Positions 26,630-36,186 are shown, numbered from the stretch's first letter. The stretch is DNA of 64,000 nucleotides from an uncultured Brevundimonas sp. (GCF_937870815.1 NZ_CALMZS010000083.1:1-64000); one strand, 5' to 3'. Numbers and translations: made by a program. Notes: generated from the letters alone by a model not told the origin.

Positions 26630-28786
26630 GTGCTGCGGCAGTTCGAACTGGTCGAGGCGGTCCGCGCCTATGATCCGACCGCCGACGAGGGCCTGCTGAA
26701 CCGCGCCTACGTCTATGCGATGAAGATGCACGGCTCGCAGCTGCGGGCCTCGGGCGACCCCTATTTCGCCCATCCGATCCAGGTGGCCGGCATCCTGACC
26801 GACTACCGGCTCGACACCGCCACCATCGTCACCGCCCTGCTGCATGACGTGGTCGAGGATACTTCGGCCACCCGCGACGACATCGCCGGCATGTTCGGAG
26901 AGGAGATCGCCTCCCTCGTCGAGGGGGTCACCAAGCTGTCGCGGCTGGAGCTCCAGGCCGAGCATACGCGCCAGGCCGAGAACCTGCGCAAATTCATCCT
27001 CGCCATCTCGAAGGACGTCCGCGTCCTGCTGGTCAAGCTGGCCGACCGGCTGCACAATATGCGCACGCTGCGGCATGTCAGGCCCGAGAAGCGCGAGCGG
27101 ATCAGCCGCGAGACGCTGGAGGTCTATGCGCCGCTGGGCCGCTCGATCGGCATCCATTCGATCGCCTCCGAACTGGAGGAGCTGGCCTTCGAGCACCTGA
27201 ACCCGACCGCCCGCACCGCCATCGAACGGCGGCTGGAGGCGCTGAAGCTGGAGCATGGCCGGGCCATCGACGGAGTCTCCCGCGAGGTCGAGCGGGTGCT
27301 CGAGGAGGCAGGGGTCCACGCCCGGGTCTTCGGCCGGCAGAAGACGCCCTATTCGATCTGGCGCAAGCTGCAGCGCAAGTCGGTGGGCTTCTCGTCCCTG
27401 TCGGACATCTACGGCTTTCGCGTCATCGTCGAGGCCGAGGACGACTGCTACCGCGCCCTGGGCGTGATCCACCGCGCCTGGCCGATGGTGCCCGAGCGGT
27501 TCAAGGACTTCATCTCGACGCCCAAGTCGAACAACTACCGCTCGCTGCACACCACCGTGGTCGGGCCCTCGGGCCTGCGCATCGAGATGCAGATCCGCAC
27601 CGACGCCATGGACCGGGTGGCCGAGGACGGGGTGGCGGCGCACTGGGCCTACAAGAACCACGCCTACGGCTTCGATCGCGAGGCCATGGCCGCCCAGGGC
27701 GGGCGCGACCCGCTGCAGAACCTGCGCCACCTCGTCCAGGTCATCGAACACGGCGAGGGCGGCGAGGACTGGGTCGAACACGCCAAGCTCGAGATGTATC
27801 TCGACCAGGTGTTCGTGTTCACGCCCAAGGGCGCCCTGATCACCCTGCCGCGCGGCGGCATGCCGCTGGACTTCGCCTATGCGGTGCATACGGAGGTCGG
27901 CGACACGGCGGTCGGGGCCAAGATCAACGGCGAGCTGAAGCCGATGCGGACCCAGCTGCAGAACGGCGACGTGGTCGAGATCATCCGCGGCTCCAGGCGC
28001 GAGATTCCGGTCGACTGGCGCTCGCTGACCGTGACCGGCCGGGCCCGCTCGGCGATCCGCCGCCATATCCGCACCTCGGAGCGCGGCGAATTCCAGAAGC
28101 TGGGCCGGGCCACCCTGGACCAGACCCTGACCCGGGCCGGCAAGGCCGGGGCCGCGGTCACCCTGCGGCCGGTCCTCGAACAGCTGGGCTTCGCCAATGA
28201 CGACGATCTCTACGAGGCCGTCGGCCGCGGACAGGTATCGGCGGCCCGGGTCGCGGAAATCCTGTTCCCGGGCCTCAAGGGCCGCCTCAAGGCCGGGCCG
28301 GACCGCAGGCGGATCGGCGACGAGCAGGCGCGGCTGTTCGTGCGCGGCGGCGGCCTGACCCCGGGGGTCAGCGTGCATTTCGGCCACTGCTGCTCGCCGG
28401 TGCCCGGAGACCGGATCGTCGGCATCCTCGGGCCCGAGGCCGGGCTGACGGTGCACACCATCGACTGCCAGCGGCTCGAGGACTACGCCGACGACGATTC
28501 GGTCTGGCGAGACCTGCAGTGGACGCCGCAGGCCGAGCAGGGGGCGGTGGCCGCGGCCCGCATCCGCGCCACCATCAAGAACGCGCCGGGGGTGCTGGGC
28601 CAGGTGGCGACGATCATCGGCGAGGCCGGCGGCAACATCCTCAACCTGGTGATGAGCCACCGCCAGCAGGACTTCTTCGACGTCGACATCGACCTGGAGG
28701 TCGAGGACGCCAAACACGCCACGTCCATCATGGCGGCCCTGCGCACCAACCCCTCCGTCGACACCGTCGAGCGGGCGCGGGGGTGA
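26630..28786 (+). CDS. spoT: Bifunctional (p)ppGpp synthetase/hydrolase (RelA/SpoT homologue)
   Basis: Makes and degrades (p)ppGpp, the starvation signal. 718 aa from GTG (MLRQFELVEAV). HD hydrolase domain: YFAHPIQVAGIL and ALLHDVVEDT (about residues 45-75). Synthetase domain: GRQKTPYSIWRKLQRK, FRVIVEAEDDCY and RSLHTTVVGPSG. TGS domain: VFVFTPKGALITLPRG. C-terminal ACT domain: APGVLGQVATIIGE. The frame stays open back to the rpoZ stop, where a CTG overlaps TGA behind AGGAGGAG, so a 50-residue extension is possible. The GTG start agrees with my memory of family members. Confidence 0.95.
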   Translation: MLRQFELVEAVRAYDPTADEGLLNRAYVYAMKMHGSQLRASGDPYFAHPIQVAGILTDYRLDTATIVTALLHDVVEDTSATRDDIAGMFGEEIASLVEGVTKLSRLELQAEHTRQAENLRKFILAISKDVRVLLVKLADRLHNMRTLRHVRPEKRERISRETLEVYAPLGRSIGIHSIASELEELAFEHLNPTARTAIERRLEALKLEHGRAIDGVSREVERVLEEAGVHARVFGRQKTPYSIWRKLQRKSVGFSSLSDIYGFRVIVEAEDDCYRALGVIHRAWPMVPERFKDFISTPKSNNYRSLHTTVVGPSGLRIEMQIRTDAMDRVAEDGVAAHWAYKNHAYGFDREAMAAQGGRDPLQNLRHLVQVIEHGEGGEDWVEHAKLEMYLDQVFVFTPKGALITLPRGGMPLDFAYAVHTEVGDTAVGAKINGELKPMRTQLQNGDVVEIIRGSRREIPVDWRSLTVTGRARSAIRRHIRTSERGEFQKLGRATLDQTLTRAGKAGAAVTLRPVLEQLGFANDDDLYEAVGRGQVSAARVAEILFPGLKGRLKAGPDRRRIGDEQARLFVRGGGLTPGVSVHFGHCCSPVPGDRIVGILGPEAGLTVHTIDCQRLEDYADDDSVWRDLQWTPQAEQGAVAAARIRATIKNAPGVLGQVATIIGEAGGNILNLVMSHRQQDFFDVDIDLEVEDAKHATSIMAALRTNPSVDTVERARG

Positions 28787-28879
28787 TCGCCGGCGGCCGG
28801 CGGCGGCGCCGAGCCCATGGGCGCCGAATGAGGCCGGGACGTCTTCTTTCGCGCCTGCGGCTGCGCTAGACAGCCCGTC

Positions 28880-29470
28880 ATGACCTCCGAAGACGTGCTC
28901 GAAGAATTCCGCGACGCCGGGGCCCTGCGCGAAGGCCATTTCGTGCTCTCGTCCGGCCTGCACAGCCCAGTCTTCCTGCAGAAGAATCTGGTGTTCATGG
29001 ACGCGGCCCGCTGCGCCCGGCTGTGCCGGGCGCTGGCCGAACGGATCACCGCCGCCGTCGGGCCCGTCGAGGCGGTCGTCTCGCCGGCCGTGGGCGGCAT
29101 CATTCCGGGTTACGAGACCGCCCGCTGGCTGGGCGTCCCGTCGATGTACGTCGAGCGCGAGGGCGGCGAGTTCAGGCTGCGCCGCGGCTTTCATCTCGAA
29201 CCGGGCCGCCGCGTGGTCATGATCGAGGACATCGTCACCACCGGCCTGAGCTCGCGCGAATGCATCGCGGCGATCCGGGCGGCCGGCGGAGACGTGGTCG
29301 CCGCCGCCTGCATCGTCGACCGGTCGGGCGGACGCGCCGACGTCGGCGTGCCGCTGGTGGCGCTGGCGACCCTGGACGTCCCCGCATACCCCGCCGACGC
29401 CCTGCCGCCGGACCTGGCCGCCCTGCCGGTCGAGGATCCGGGCAGCCGGCGGCTGGCGGGCAGGGGATAG
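28880..29470 (+). CDS. pyrE: Orotate phosphoribosyltransferase
   Basis: Converts orotate and PRPP to OMP in pyrimidine synthesis. 196 aa. Landmarks: [36 protein letters not shown] (flexible loop) and the PRPP motif [14 protein letters not shown]. No ribosome site is obvious, and TAGACA lies 8 nt before the ATG, so a leaderless transcript is possible. pdxJ follows after 4 nt. Confidence 0.95.
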   Translation: MTSEDVLEEFRDAGALREGHFVLSSGLHSPVFLQKNLVFMDAARCARLCRALAERITAAVGPVEAVVSPAVGGIIPGYETARWLGVPSMYVEREGGEFRLRRGFHLEPGRRVVMIEDIVTTGLSSRECIAAIRAAGGDVVAAACIVDRSGGRADVGVPLVALATLDVPAYPADALPPDLAALPVEDPGSRRLAGRG

Positions 29471-29474
29471 GCCG

Positions 29475-30212
29475 GTGACCGCGCATGTCCGGCTGGGGAT
29501 CAACATTGACCATGTGGCGACCGTGCGGAACGCCCGCGGCGGCGGCCATCCCGATCCGGTCCGCGCCGCCCGCGAGGCGCTCGCCGCCGGCGCCGACGGC
29601 ATCACCGCCCACCTGCGCGAGGACCGGCGCCACATCACCGACGCCGACATCGAGGCGCTCAGCGAACTGTGCGCCGTCGCCGGCCGGCCGCTGAACCTCG
29701 AAATGGCCGTGACGGACGAGATGCTGGCCATCGCCCTGCGCCACCGTCCCCACGCCGCCTGCCTGGTGCCCGAGCGCCGCGAGGAGGTGACCACCGAGGG
29801 CGGTCTGGCGGTCGCCGGTCATGAGGCGCGCATCGTCCCGGCGGTCCGGGCCCTGGCCGAGGCTGGCGTGCGGGTCTCCCTGTTCATCGAACCGGCCCTG
29901 GAGCAGGTCGCGGCCGCCCACGCCGCCGGCGCCCAGGTGGTCGAACTCCACACCGGCCGCTACTGTCATCTGTCCGGGGCCGACCGGGCCGTCGAATTCG
30001 CCCGCCTGCAGGCCGCCGCCGCCCACGCCGCCGATCTCGGCCTCGAGGTCCATGCCGGGCACGGGCTCGACTATGAAACGGCGGCCGACATGGTGGCCAT
30101 CCCCGAGGTCCGCGAGCTCAACATCGGCCATTTCCTGGTCGGCGAGGCGGTGTTCGTCGGCCTGACCCACGCCATCCACCGGATGCGCGCCGCCATGGAC
30201 GCGGCCTCGTGA
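29475..30212 (+). CDS. pdxJ: Pyridoxine 5'-phosphate synthase
   Basis: Condenses 1-deoxyxylulose 5-phosphate with aminoacetone phosphate to make pyridoxine 5'-phosphate (DXP-dependent B6 route). 245 aa from GTG. Landmarks: [55 protein letters not shown] and HAGHGLDYE. pdxA is not in the window. Stop overlaps acpS start (GTGA), a linkage common in proteobacteria. Confidence 0.96.
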   Translation: MTAHVRLGINIDHVATVRNARGGGHPDPVRAAREALAAGADGITAHLREDRRHITDADIEALSELCAVAGRPLNLEMAVTDEMLAIALRHRPHAACLVPERREEVTTEGGLAVAGHEARIVPAVRALAEAGVRVSLFIEPALEQVAAAHAAGAQVVELHTGRYCHLSGADRAVEFARLQAAAAHAADLGLEVHAGHGLDYETAADMVAIPEVRELNIGHFLVGEAVFVGLTHAIHRMRAAMDAAS

Positions 30213-30610
30213 TCGTCGGCGTCGGCGCCGACCTGTGCGACATCCGCCGCATCCAGGCCTCGATCGACCGCTTCGGCGAGCGCTTCAAGCAGCGCTGCTT
30301 CACGGATCTCGAGCGGGCCCGGTCGGACCGCAAGCCGGACCCGGCGGGCAGCTACGCCAAGCGGTTCGCGGCCAAGGAGGCCTGCGCCAAGGCCCTGGGC
30401 ACCGGCATGCGGCGGGATGTCTACTGGCGGGACATGGGGGTGGCCAACCTGCCCACGGGCCAGCCGACCCTGCGCCTGACGGGCCACGCCGCCGACCACC
30501 TGGCGCGGCTGACGCCGGATGGTCACGAAGCGCGGATACATCTGACCCTCAGCGACGAACACCCCTATGCACTCGCCTTCGTGGTGATCGAAGCCTTGCC
30601 GATGGCTTAA
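30209..30610 (+). CDS. acpS: Holo-[acyl-carrier-protein] synthase
   Basis: Attaches 4'-phosphopantetheine from CoA to apo-ACP. 133 aa from GTG ([15 protein letters not shown]). Conserved residues: GADLCDI (Asp for Mg) and [16 protein letters not shown] (Glu and Lys of the active site), with [18 protein letters not shown] closing the fold. Translationally coupled to pdxJ. A 7-bp-stem hairpin lies before the next gene. Confidence 0.94.
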   Translation: MIVGVGADLCDIRRIQASIDRFGERFKQRCFTDLERARSDRKPDPAGSYAKRFAAKEACAKALGTGMRRDVYWRDMGVANLPTGQPTLRLTGHAADHLARLTPDGHEARIHLTLSDEHPYALAFVVIEALPMA

Positions 30611-30628
30611 TCACGTTATACCGGTTCT

Positions 30629-30654
30629 GCCGCTGAAAGACCGCGGGCAGCGGC
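30629..30654 (+). other. Hairpin upstream of lepB
   Basis: GCCGCTG and CAGCGGC form a perfect 7-bp stem around a 12-nt loop. It lies 17 nt before the lepB ATG and directly before GGGGGACAGGG. It could modulate lepB translation or end the acpS transcript, but there is no U-run. Confidence 0.35.
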
Positions 30655-30670
30655 TGGGGGACAGGGTCAC

Positions 30671-31912
30671 ATGAGCGACGAGAACAAGCCGCACGACGCC
30701 GCGCACGGCCATGACGAGGCCGGAGCCCCTCCCGTCGAGGCTCACGACCATGACGACGGCCACGGCCAAGCTGAACACGCGCCGGCCGGGCCCGGTCACG
30801 ACGAGGCCGCGCCCCCTCCCGCCGAGACTCACGGCCACGACGACGGCCACGGTCCCGCCGAGGGGGACGGGGCCCAGGCCGAACCGGCCGCCTCGCCCCC
30901 CCCCGCCGAGGCGCACGGCGATGACGATCATGGCCACGAGGAGGCCGCGCCCGACGCCCATCCGGCCGCGGACGCCCACGCCCCCGATCCTGCCGGTCAC
31001 GAACACGAGGCTCCCGCCCAGCCGGCGCCCGACGCCCCCGCCGTGACGCCGACCGAGGCGACCGCCGCCGCCGCCTCCAGGCCGCCGGTGTGGAGCGACG
31101 CCGGCGACGCGCCCTTCGAGGACGTCGACGCCACCCCCGTCTATGCGCGCGGCAAGAAGGGCCGCAAGAAGGTGAAGTCGGGCGGCAGCGAGACCTTCGA
31201 GATCGCCAAGACCATCTTCTTCGCCCTGCTCATCGCCCTCGTGCTGCGGGTGCTGCTGTTCCAGCCCTTCACGATTCCGTCGGCCTCGATGGAGCCCAAC
31301 CTCTATGAGGGCGACTACATCGTCGTCTCCAAGTGGAGCTACGGCTATTCGAAGCACGCCATCCCGTTCAGCCCGCCGGTGTTCGAGGGCCGCCTGTTCG
31401 CCCGGGAGCCGAGGCGCGGCGACATCGTCGTCTTCAAGCTGCCGCGCGACAACCGCACCGACTACGTCAAACGGCTGATCGGCCTGCCCGGCGACCGGAT
31501 CCAGATGATCGACAACGTGCTGCACATCAACGGCGAGCCGGCCCGCGACGTGGTCGTCAGCGAGCGCGACGCCGCCAATATGTACGGCATGCCCGTCATC
31601 AGGGCGCGCGAGACCCTGCCCGACGGCAAGACCTTCATGATCCAGGACTACGGGCCCGGCAACGAGGCCGACGACACCCGGGTGTTCGAGGTGCCGCAAG
31701 GCTATTATTTCATGATGGGCGACAACCGCGACAACTCGATCGACAGCCGCTACGACCAGAGCGCCGACGGCGTCGGCCTGGTGCCGGCCGAGAACCTGAT
31801 CGGCAAGGCCGAGATCATCCTGTTCTCGTGGAAGCCCGGCGCCTCGCTGTGGAATCCGATCAGCTGGTTCTCGAAGGTGCAGCCGAGCCGGTTCTTCACC
31901 GTCCTCGACTGA
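30671..31912 (+). CDS. lepB: Signal peptidase I with a long His-rich cytoplasmic extension
   Basis: Cleaves signal peptides of exported proteins at the outer face of the inner membrane. 413 aa. Residues 1-112 contain 18 His with repeats such as HDHDDGH and HGHDDGH, mixed with Asp, Glu, Ala and Pro. A basic GKKGRKKVK precedes one helix (about 181-197). The catalytic domain follows: IPSASMEPN (Ser206), DYVKRLIGLPGDRI (general-base Lys) and MMGDNRDNSIDSRY. The positive-inside rule places the His-rich tail in the cytoplasm, so it is not part of the active site. Its stop overlaps the rnc start (TGATG). Confidence 0.95.
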   Translation: MSDENKPHDAAHGHDEAGAPPVEAHDHDDGHGQAEHAPAGPGHDEAAPPPAETHGHDDGHGPAEGDGAQAEPAASPPPAEAHGDDDHGHEEAAPDAHPAADAHAPDPAGHEHEAPAQPAPDAPAVTPTEATAAAASRPPVWSDAGDAPFEDVDATPVYARGKKGRKKVKSGGSETFEIAKTIFFALLIALVLRVLLFQPFTIPSASMEPNLYEGDYIVVSKWSYGYSKHAIPFSPPVFEGRLFAREPRRGDIVVFKLPRDNRTDYVKRLIGLPGDRIQMIDNVLHINGEPARDVVVSERDAANMYGMPVIRARETLPDGKTFMIQDYGPGNEADDTRVFEVPQGYYFMMGDNRDNSIDSRYDQSADGVGLVPAENLIGKAEIILFSWKPGASLWNPISWFSKVQPSRFFTVLD

Positions 31913-32628
31913 TGGGCGACCGGCGCGCCGAGGCGGTCGCGGCGCTGGCGCGCAGGCTCGGCCACGACTTCCGGGACCCGTCCCTGCTCGACCAGGCCCT
32001 GACCCACGCCAGCGTCGGCGAGGGGGCCGCGCGCGACGCCCGCGGCCGGCCGTTCCTCGACAACCAGCGGCTCGAGTTCCTCGGCGACCGGGTGCTCGGC
32101 CTGCTGGTCGCCGACCGGCTGATGCGCGATCTTCCGGACGCCGACGAGGGCGAGATGTCGTCCCGCCTGCACGCCCTCGTCGACAAGGCCACCTGCGCCC
32201 GGGTGGCGGAGGCGCTCGGCGCCGGCGACGCCCTGCGCCTGTCGCCCGGCGAGGCCAGGCAGGGCGGCCGCCGCCGCGAGGGCATGCTCGGCGACGCCAT
32301 GGAGGCCGTCCTCGCCGCGGTCTGGCTGGACGGCGGCATGGACGCGGCCCGGGCCGTGTTCGAACGGGCCTGGGCCGCCGAGCTGGCCGCCCCGCCGCGC
32401 AGGTCGCTGACCAATCCGAAATCGGCCCTGCAGGAATGGGCGCTGGGACAGGGGCGGCCGCTGCCGACCTACCGCGTCCTCGGGCGCGCCGGCTCGGACC
32501 ACGCCCCGACCTTCACCGTCGAGGCCAGCGTGGCCGGATATCCGCCCTTGACCGCGCAGGGTCGTTCGCGTCAGGACGCGGAGAAGGCGGCCGCCATCGG
32601 CCTGCTGCAGCGTGAAGGCGTGATTTGA
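31912..32628 (+). CDS. rnc: Ribonuclease III
   Basis: Cuts double-stranded RNA, including the rRNA precursor. 238 aa. Signature NQRLEFLGDRVLGLLVADRL holds the catalytic acids; EGMLGDAMEAVLAAVWLDGG is the second metal site. The dsRNA-binding domain starts NPKSALQEWALGQGRPLPTY and ends in AEKAAAIGLLQ. It is sandwiched between lepB and era with overlapping stop/start codons on both sides, the conserved lepB-rnc-era operon. Confidence 0.96.
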   Translation: MGDRRAEAVAALARRLGHDFRDPSLLDQALTHASVGEGAARDARGRPFLDNQRLEFLGDRVLGLLVADRLMRDLPDADEGEMSSRLHALVDKATCARVAEALGAGDALRLSPGEARQGGRRREGMLGDAMEAVLAAVWLDGGMDAARAVFERAWAAELAAPPRRSLTNPKSALQEWALGQGRPLPTYRVLGRAGSDHAPTFTVEASVAGYPPLTAQGRSRQDAEKAAAIGLLQREGVI

Positions 32629-33572
32629 CCGAGCCGGAAAACCCGCGGGCAGGCTTTGCGGCCATCATCGGCGCGCCCAACGCCGGCAAGTCCACCCTGG
32701 TCAATCGCCTGACCGGGACCAAGGTCTCGATCGTCACCCAGAAGGTCCAGACCACCCGCTTTCCGGTGCGCGGCATCGCCATGGAGGGCGAGGCCCAGAT
32801 CGTGCTGGTCGACACGCCCGGCATCTTCACCCCGCGCCGCCGGCTGGACCGGGCCATGGTCGCCTCGGCCTGGGGCGGCGCCGACGACGCCGACGTGGTC
32901 GTGCACCTGGTCGACGCCGCCTCGCACATCGCCGCCGCGGGCCGGGAAGGCCAGGCCGCCGACCGCCGCTCGGCCGAGGACACCGAAACCATCATCGCCG
33001 CCCTCAAGGCGGCGGGGAAACAGGTCATCCTGGCCCTGAACAAGATCGACGGCATGCGCCGCGACACCCTGCTGGCCCTGTCGCAGCAGATGTTCGACAC
33101 CGGCGTCTATTCCGAGGTCTATATGATCTCCGCCCTCGGCGGCGACGGCGTCGACGATCTCAAGGCGCGGCTGGCTCGCGCCATGCCGCCGGGGCCGTGG
33201 CTCTATCCCGAGGATCAGTCCGCCGACGTGCCGATGCGCGTGCTGGCGGCCGAGATCACCCGCGAGAAGGTCTATCTGCGGGTCCATGAGGAACTGCCCT
33301 ATTCGGCCGCGGTCGAGACCACGGCCTTCGAGGACCGGCCCGACGGCTCGGCCCGCATCGAGCAGACCATCTATGTCGAGCGCGACAGCCAGCGGCCGAT
33401 CGTGCTGGGCAAGGGCGGCCAGACCCTGAAATGGATCGGCCAGAAGGCCCGCGAGGAGCTGACCGTGCTGCTGGACCGGCCGGTGCACCTGTTCCTCACC
33501 GTCAAGGTCGACCCGAAATGGCAGGACAGCCGCGCGCTCTATGCGCAGTTCGGGCTGGACTACGACGTCTAG
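32625..33572 (+). CDS. era: GTPase Era
   Basis: Binds 16S rRNA and helps 30S maturation. 315 aa from a TTG overlapping the rnc stop. G1 is GAPNAGKSTL, the G2 region is TTRFPVRGI, G3 is VDTPGIF, G4 is LNKIDGM, and G5 lies around ISALGGDGV. The KH domain is near VLGKGGQTLKWIGQKAREEL. An insert rich in charged residues (AAAGREGQAADRRSAED) is present between G3 and G4. Last gene of the lepB operon, unless the serine hydrolase 4 nt later belongs to it. Confidence 0.95.
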   Translation: MTEPENPRAGFAAIIGAPNAGKSTLVNRLTGTKVSIVTQKVQTTRFPVRGIAMEGEAQIVLVDTPGIFTPRRRLDRAMVASAWGGADDADVVVHLVDAASHIAAAGREGQAADRRSAEDTETIIAALKAAGKQVILALNKIDGMRRDTLLALSQQMFDTGVYSEVYMISALGGDGVDDLKARLARAMPPGPWLYPEDQSADVPMRVLAAEITREKVYLRVHEELPYSAAVETTAFEDRPDGSARIEQTIYVERDSQRPIVLGKGGQTLKWIGQKAREELTVLLDRPVHLFLTVKVDPKWQDSRALYAQFGLDYDV

Positions 33573-33576
33573 CCCG

Positions 33577-34803
33577 GTGGCCCGCCTTCCCCGACAGAGC
33601 GGTGGTCGTCGGCGGCTGGCGATGGCCGTCCTCGCCGCCCTGTTCGTGCTCGCCGCCGGGCTGATCGCCTGGGCCACGGTGCGGCCGCTGCCGGAGGCGC
33701 CGGCTCCCGAGCCCCTGCCGCCGCGGCCGCCGCTGGTCGTGGTCGAGGACCTGCCGCAACTGGGCGAACAGCTGGAGCGCTGGGGCGGCTCGGGGGCCTT
33801 CACCGGCGGGGTGCTGGTGGCCAGGGGCGACCGGGTCCTGTTCCGCCAGGTCTACGGCTACGCCGACCGCGGCCTCGGCAAGCCGCTGGCGCTCGACTCG
33901 CGCTTCCGGCTGGCCTCGGTCAGCAAGCAGTTCACCGCCGCGGCCATCCTGCGCCTCGACGACGAAGGCGTGCTGTCGGTCGACGATCCGGTGTGCCGCT
34001 GGGTGGATCCGTGTCCTCCCGCCTGGGGCCCGGTACGGCTGCATCATCTGCTGTCGCACACCTCGGGCATTCCCGACCTGATGGCCCGGCCGGGCTGGGG
34101 CCTCCGTCGCGTCACCGCCGCGACTCCGGAGGAATTGACCGAGGATTCCGCCCGCTACGGCCTTCAGTTCCCGCCGGGGACCAGGGTCCGCTACGACAAC
34201 GCCGGCTACAATCTGCTGGGCCATGTGGTGCAGAAGGCCAGCGGCCTGCCGCTGCGGGACTATCTGCGCGAGGCCTTCTTCGTCCCCCTCGGCATGGCCG
34301 ACACCGGCTTCGAGGACGACGCCTCCGGCGTGGTCATGGGCTACGCCAACCTCGCCGGCGGGCCGACCCCGCAGCCGAACCACAACGTCAGCATCCTCTT
34401 CGGCGCCGGCGCCCTGTATTCGACTCTCGACGACCTGCTGGTCTGGAACCGCGCCCTGCACGGCGGCGGGCTGCTGGGCCCGGACAGCTACCGGCGGATG
34501 ATCGCCGATCACGCCCCCGCCGACACCCCCGACGAGCGCGGCCGACCGCGTCGCGACTGGGGCTACGGCCTGTTCGCCAACAGCCTGGGCCGGCGGGTCC
34601 GCCCCGATTTCCTCGACCGGCAAATCTACCACACCGGCAGCTGGTCCGGGTTCCGCAACCTGGTCGCCCACCAGCCGGACGGGGACGTGACGGTGATCGT
34701 GCTGTCCAACAACTACCACCAGCGCGAGGCGGTCTTCCTGTTGTCGCAGCAGGGCATGGCCGAGGCCCTCGGGCGGCCGTTTCCGACCGCCCTGGCGCGC
34801 TGA
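33577..34803 (+). CDS. Beta-lactamase-family (class C/PBP4*-like) serine hydrolase
   Basis: 408 aa from GTG 4 nt after era; MAVLAALF at 33622 is an alternative. One N-terminal hydrophobic segment (about residues 15-35) could be an anchor or uncleaved signal. Active-site motifs: ASVSKQFTAAA (SxxK), RYDNAGYNLLG (YxN) and YHTGSWSGF (HTG in place of KTG). This set is shared by D-aminopeptidases, esterases and PBP4*-like proteins, so the substrate is not known. Little reason to call it a resistance enzyme. Confidence 0.85.
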   Translation: MARLPRQSGGRRRLAMAVLAALFVLAAGLIAWATVRPLPEAPAPEPLPPRPPLVVVEDLPQLGEQLERWGGSGAFTGGVLVARGDRVLFRQVYGYADRGLGKPLALDSRFRLASVSKQFTAAAILRLDDEGVLSVDDPVCRWVDPCPPAWGPVRLHHLLSHTSGIPDLMARPGWGLRRVTAATPEELTEDSARYGLQFPPGTRVRYDNAGYNLLGHVVQKASGLPLRDYLREAFFVPLGMADTGFEDDASGVVMGYANLAGGPTPQPNHNVSILFGAGALYSTLDDLLVWNRALHGGGLLGPDSYRRMIADHAPADTPDERGRPRRDWGYGLFANSLGRRVRPDFLDRQIYHTGSWSGFRNLVAHQPDGDVTVIVLSNNYHQREAVFLLSQQGMAEALGRPFPTALAR

Positions 34804-34902
34804 GCGCCGGCCCTGGCCGCGGGCGCGCCGCCGCGAACGGATCGGACAAACGCCCCCGGCCGGGGCTAGACTGGGCCGACCGCAACCGTCGGGGAAACCG
34901 CC

Positions 34903-35364
34903 ATGCTCGCACTCGTCGCCGCCCTGGCCCTGTCCGCCGCACCGGCCCCGACGCCGGAGGCCGAGGTCGCCGCCGCCCTCGACGCCCTGCACGCCGCCGC
35001 CGCCAGCGCGGACGGCGCGGCCTATTTCGACCTGTTCACCCCGGACGCCCGCTTCATCGGCACTGACGCCGCCGAGCGCTGGACGCTGGCGGAGTTCCGC
35101 GCCTATGCCGAGCCCCATTTCGCGCGCGGGCGGGGCTGGACCTACACCCCGGTCGAGCGAACCGTGACCCTCGCGCCGATCTCCTGCCTGTGCGTCGCCT
35201 GGTTCGACGAGGTGCTGGAGAACGACCGCTACGGCGTGACCCGCGGCTCCGGCGTGCTGCGCAAGACCCGCGCGGGCTGGAGGATCGAGCAGTATGTGCT
35301 CAGCTTCGCCGTCCCCAACGACAAGGCGGCCGCCGTGGTCGAGGCGATCCGCGGGACGGAGTAG
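34903..35364 (+). CDS. NTF2-like (SnoaL/DUF4440-type) secreted protein
   Basis: 153 aa. The signal peptide is short (MLALVAALALSAAPAP), then comes the NTF2-like cone with AALDALHAAAASADGAAYFD, LFTPDARFIGTDAAERW and a C-terminal sheet ending RIEQYVLSFAVP. The family includes small isomerases and proteins of unknown role. A GGGGAAACC site precedes the ATG, with a possible TAGACT -10 upstream, so it probably has its own promoter. Confidence 0.75.
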   Translation: MLALVAALALSAAPAPTPEAEVAAALDALHAAAASADGAAYFDLFTPDARFIGTDAAERWTLAEFRAYAEPHFARGRGWTYTPVERTVTLAPISCLCVAWFDEVLENDRYGVTRGSGVLRKTRAGWRIEQYVLSFAVPNDKAAAVVEAIRGTE

Positions 35365-35420
35365 GCGGCCCGGAAAGCGGAACGTATGGCCAACTCCCGC
35401 CGTCCGGGCTAACGGAGGCG

Positions 35421-36161
35421 ATGGATTTCACCGACGACGCCTTCGTCCTCTCGGCCCGCGCCCACGGCGACACCGGCGTGGTGGTCGAACTGCTGACGGC
35501 CGGACATGGCCGCCGCGCCGCCTATGTCGCCGGCGGCGCGTCGCGGCGGATGAAGCCCTTCCTGCAGGCCGGCGCCCGGGTCGTGGCCGACTATCGCGCC
35601 CGCACCCCGGACCATCTCGGCTCGGCCCGGCTGGAGCCGGTGGGGGAGGGGCCATCCGCCCTGTTCGACGATGCGCTGGCCCTGACCGGCCTGGCCGCCG
35701 CCGCCGCGGTGGCGCAGGGGGCGCTGCCCGAGCGCGAGCCGCACCCCGGGGTCTTCCACGCCTTCGAGGCCCTGATGGCGGCCTTCGCCGTGCCGGAGGT
35801 CTGGCCCGCCGTCTTCGTGCGGTTCGAGGCCGGCCTGCTGGAGGAACTCGGCTTCGGCCTCGACCTGTCGCGCTGCGCCGTCACCGGAACCCTGGACGAC
35901 CTGGTCTGGGTCAGCCCGCGCACCGGCCGCGCCGTCAGTTCGGACGCGGGCGCGCCCTTCGCCGACAAGCTGCTGAAACTGCCGCCCTTCATGCTCGGCG
36001 CCCAGGCCGGGCTGAACGCGGGCGACGTCAGGGACGGTCTGGCGCTGACCGGCCATTTCCTCGAGCAGTTCGTCTTCCACCCCCAGAACCGGCCGATCCC
36101 GCCGGCGCGGGTGTGGATGATCGACAGGCTGGAGGATGAGCGGTGGGCGGATCAAGCGTAG
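35421..36161 (+). CDS. recO: DNA repair protein RecO
   Basis: Helps RecR load RecA on SSB-coated DNA (RecFOR pathway). 246 aa from MDFTDDAFVLSARAHG, preceded by GGAGG; the longer ORF is wrong. The N-terminal OB-fold shows ELLTAGHGRRAAYVAGG, and the middle has the helical bundle. The family's cysteine zinc site is mostly missing: only one Cys (SRCAVTG) remains, as often seen in alphaproteobacteria. Confidence 0.93.
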   Translation: MDFTDDAFVLSARAHGDTGVVVELLTAGHGRRAAYVAGGASRRMKPFLQAGARVVADYRARTPDHLGSARLEPVGEGPSALFDDALALTGLAAAAAVAQGALPEREPHPGVFHAFEALMAAFAVPEVWPAVFVRFEAGLLEELGFGLDLSRCAVTGTLDDLVWVSPRTGRAVSSDAGAPFADKLLKLPPFMLGAQAGLNAGDVRDGLALTGHFLEQFVFHPQNRPIPPARVWMIDRLEDERWADQA

Positions 36162-36186
36162 CCATATTGCTACGGCGGACCCCAAA

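Noticed and set aside
26084-29794. Minus-strand ORF of 1236 aa across rpoZ, spoT and pyrE
   Set aside because: Antisense to three recognised genes and compositionally like other shadows.
33577-34803. Antibiotic-resistance beta-lactamase
   Set aside because: It has SxxK, YxN and HTG motifs, but these are shared by many non-resistance serine hydrolases, and nothing links it to resistance.
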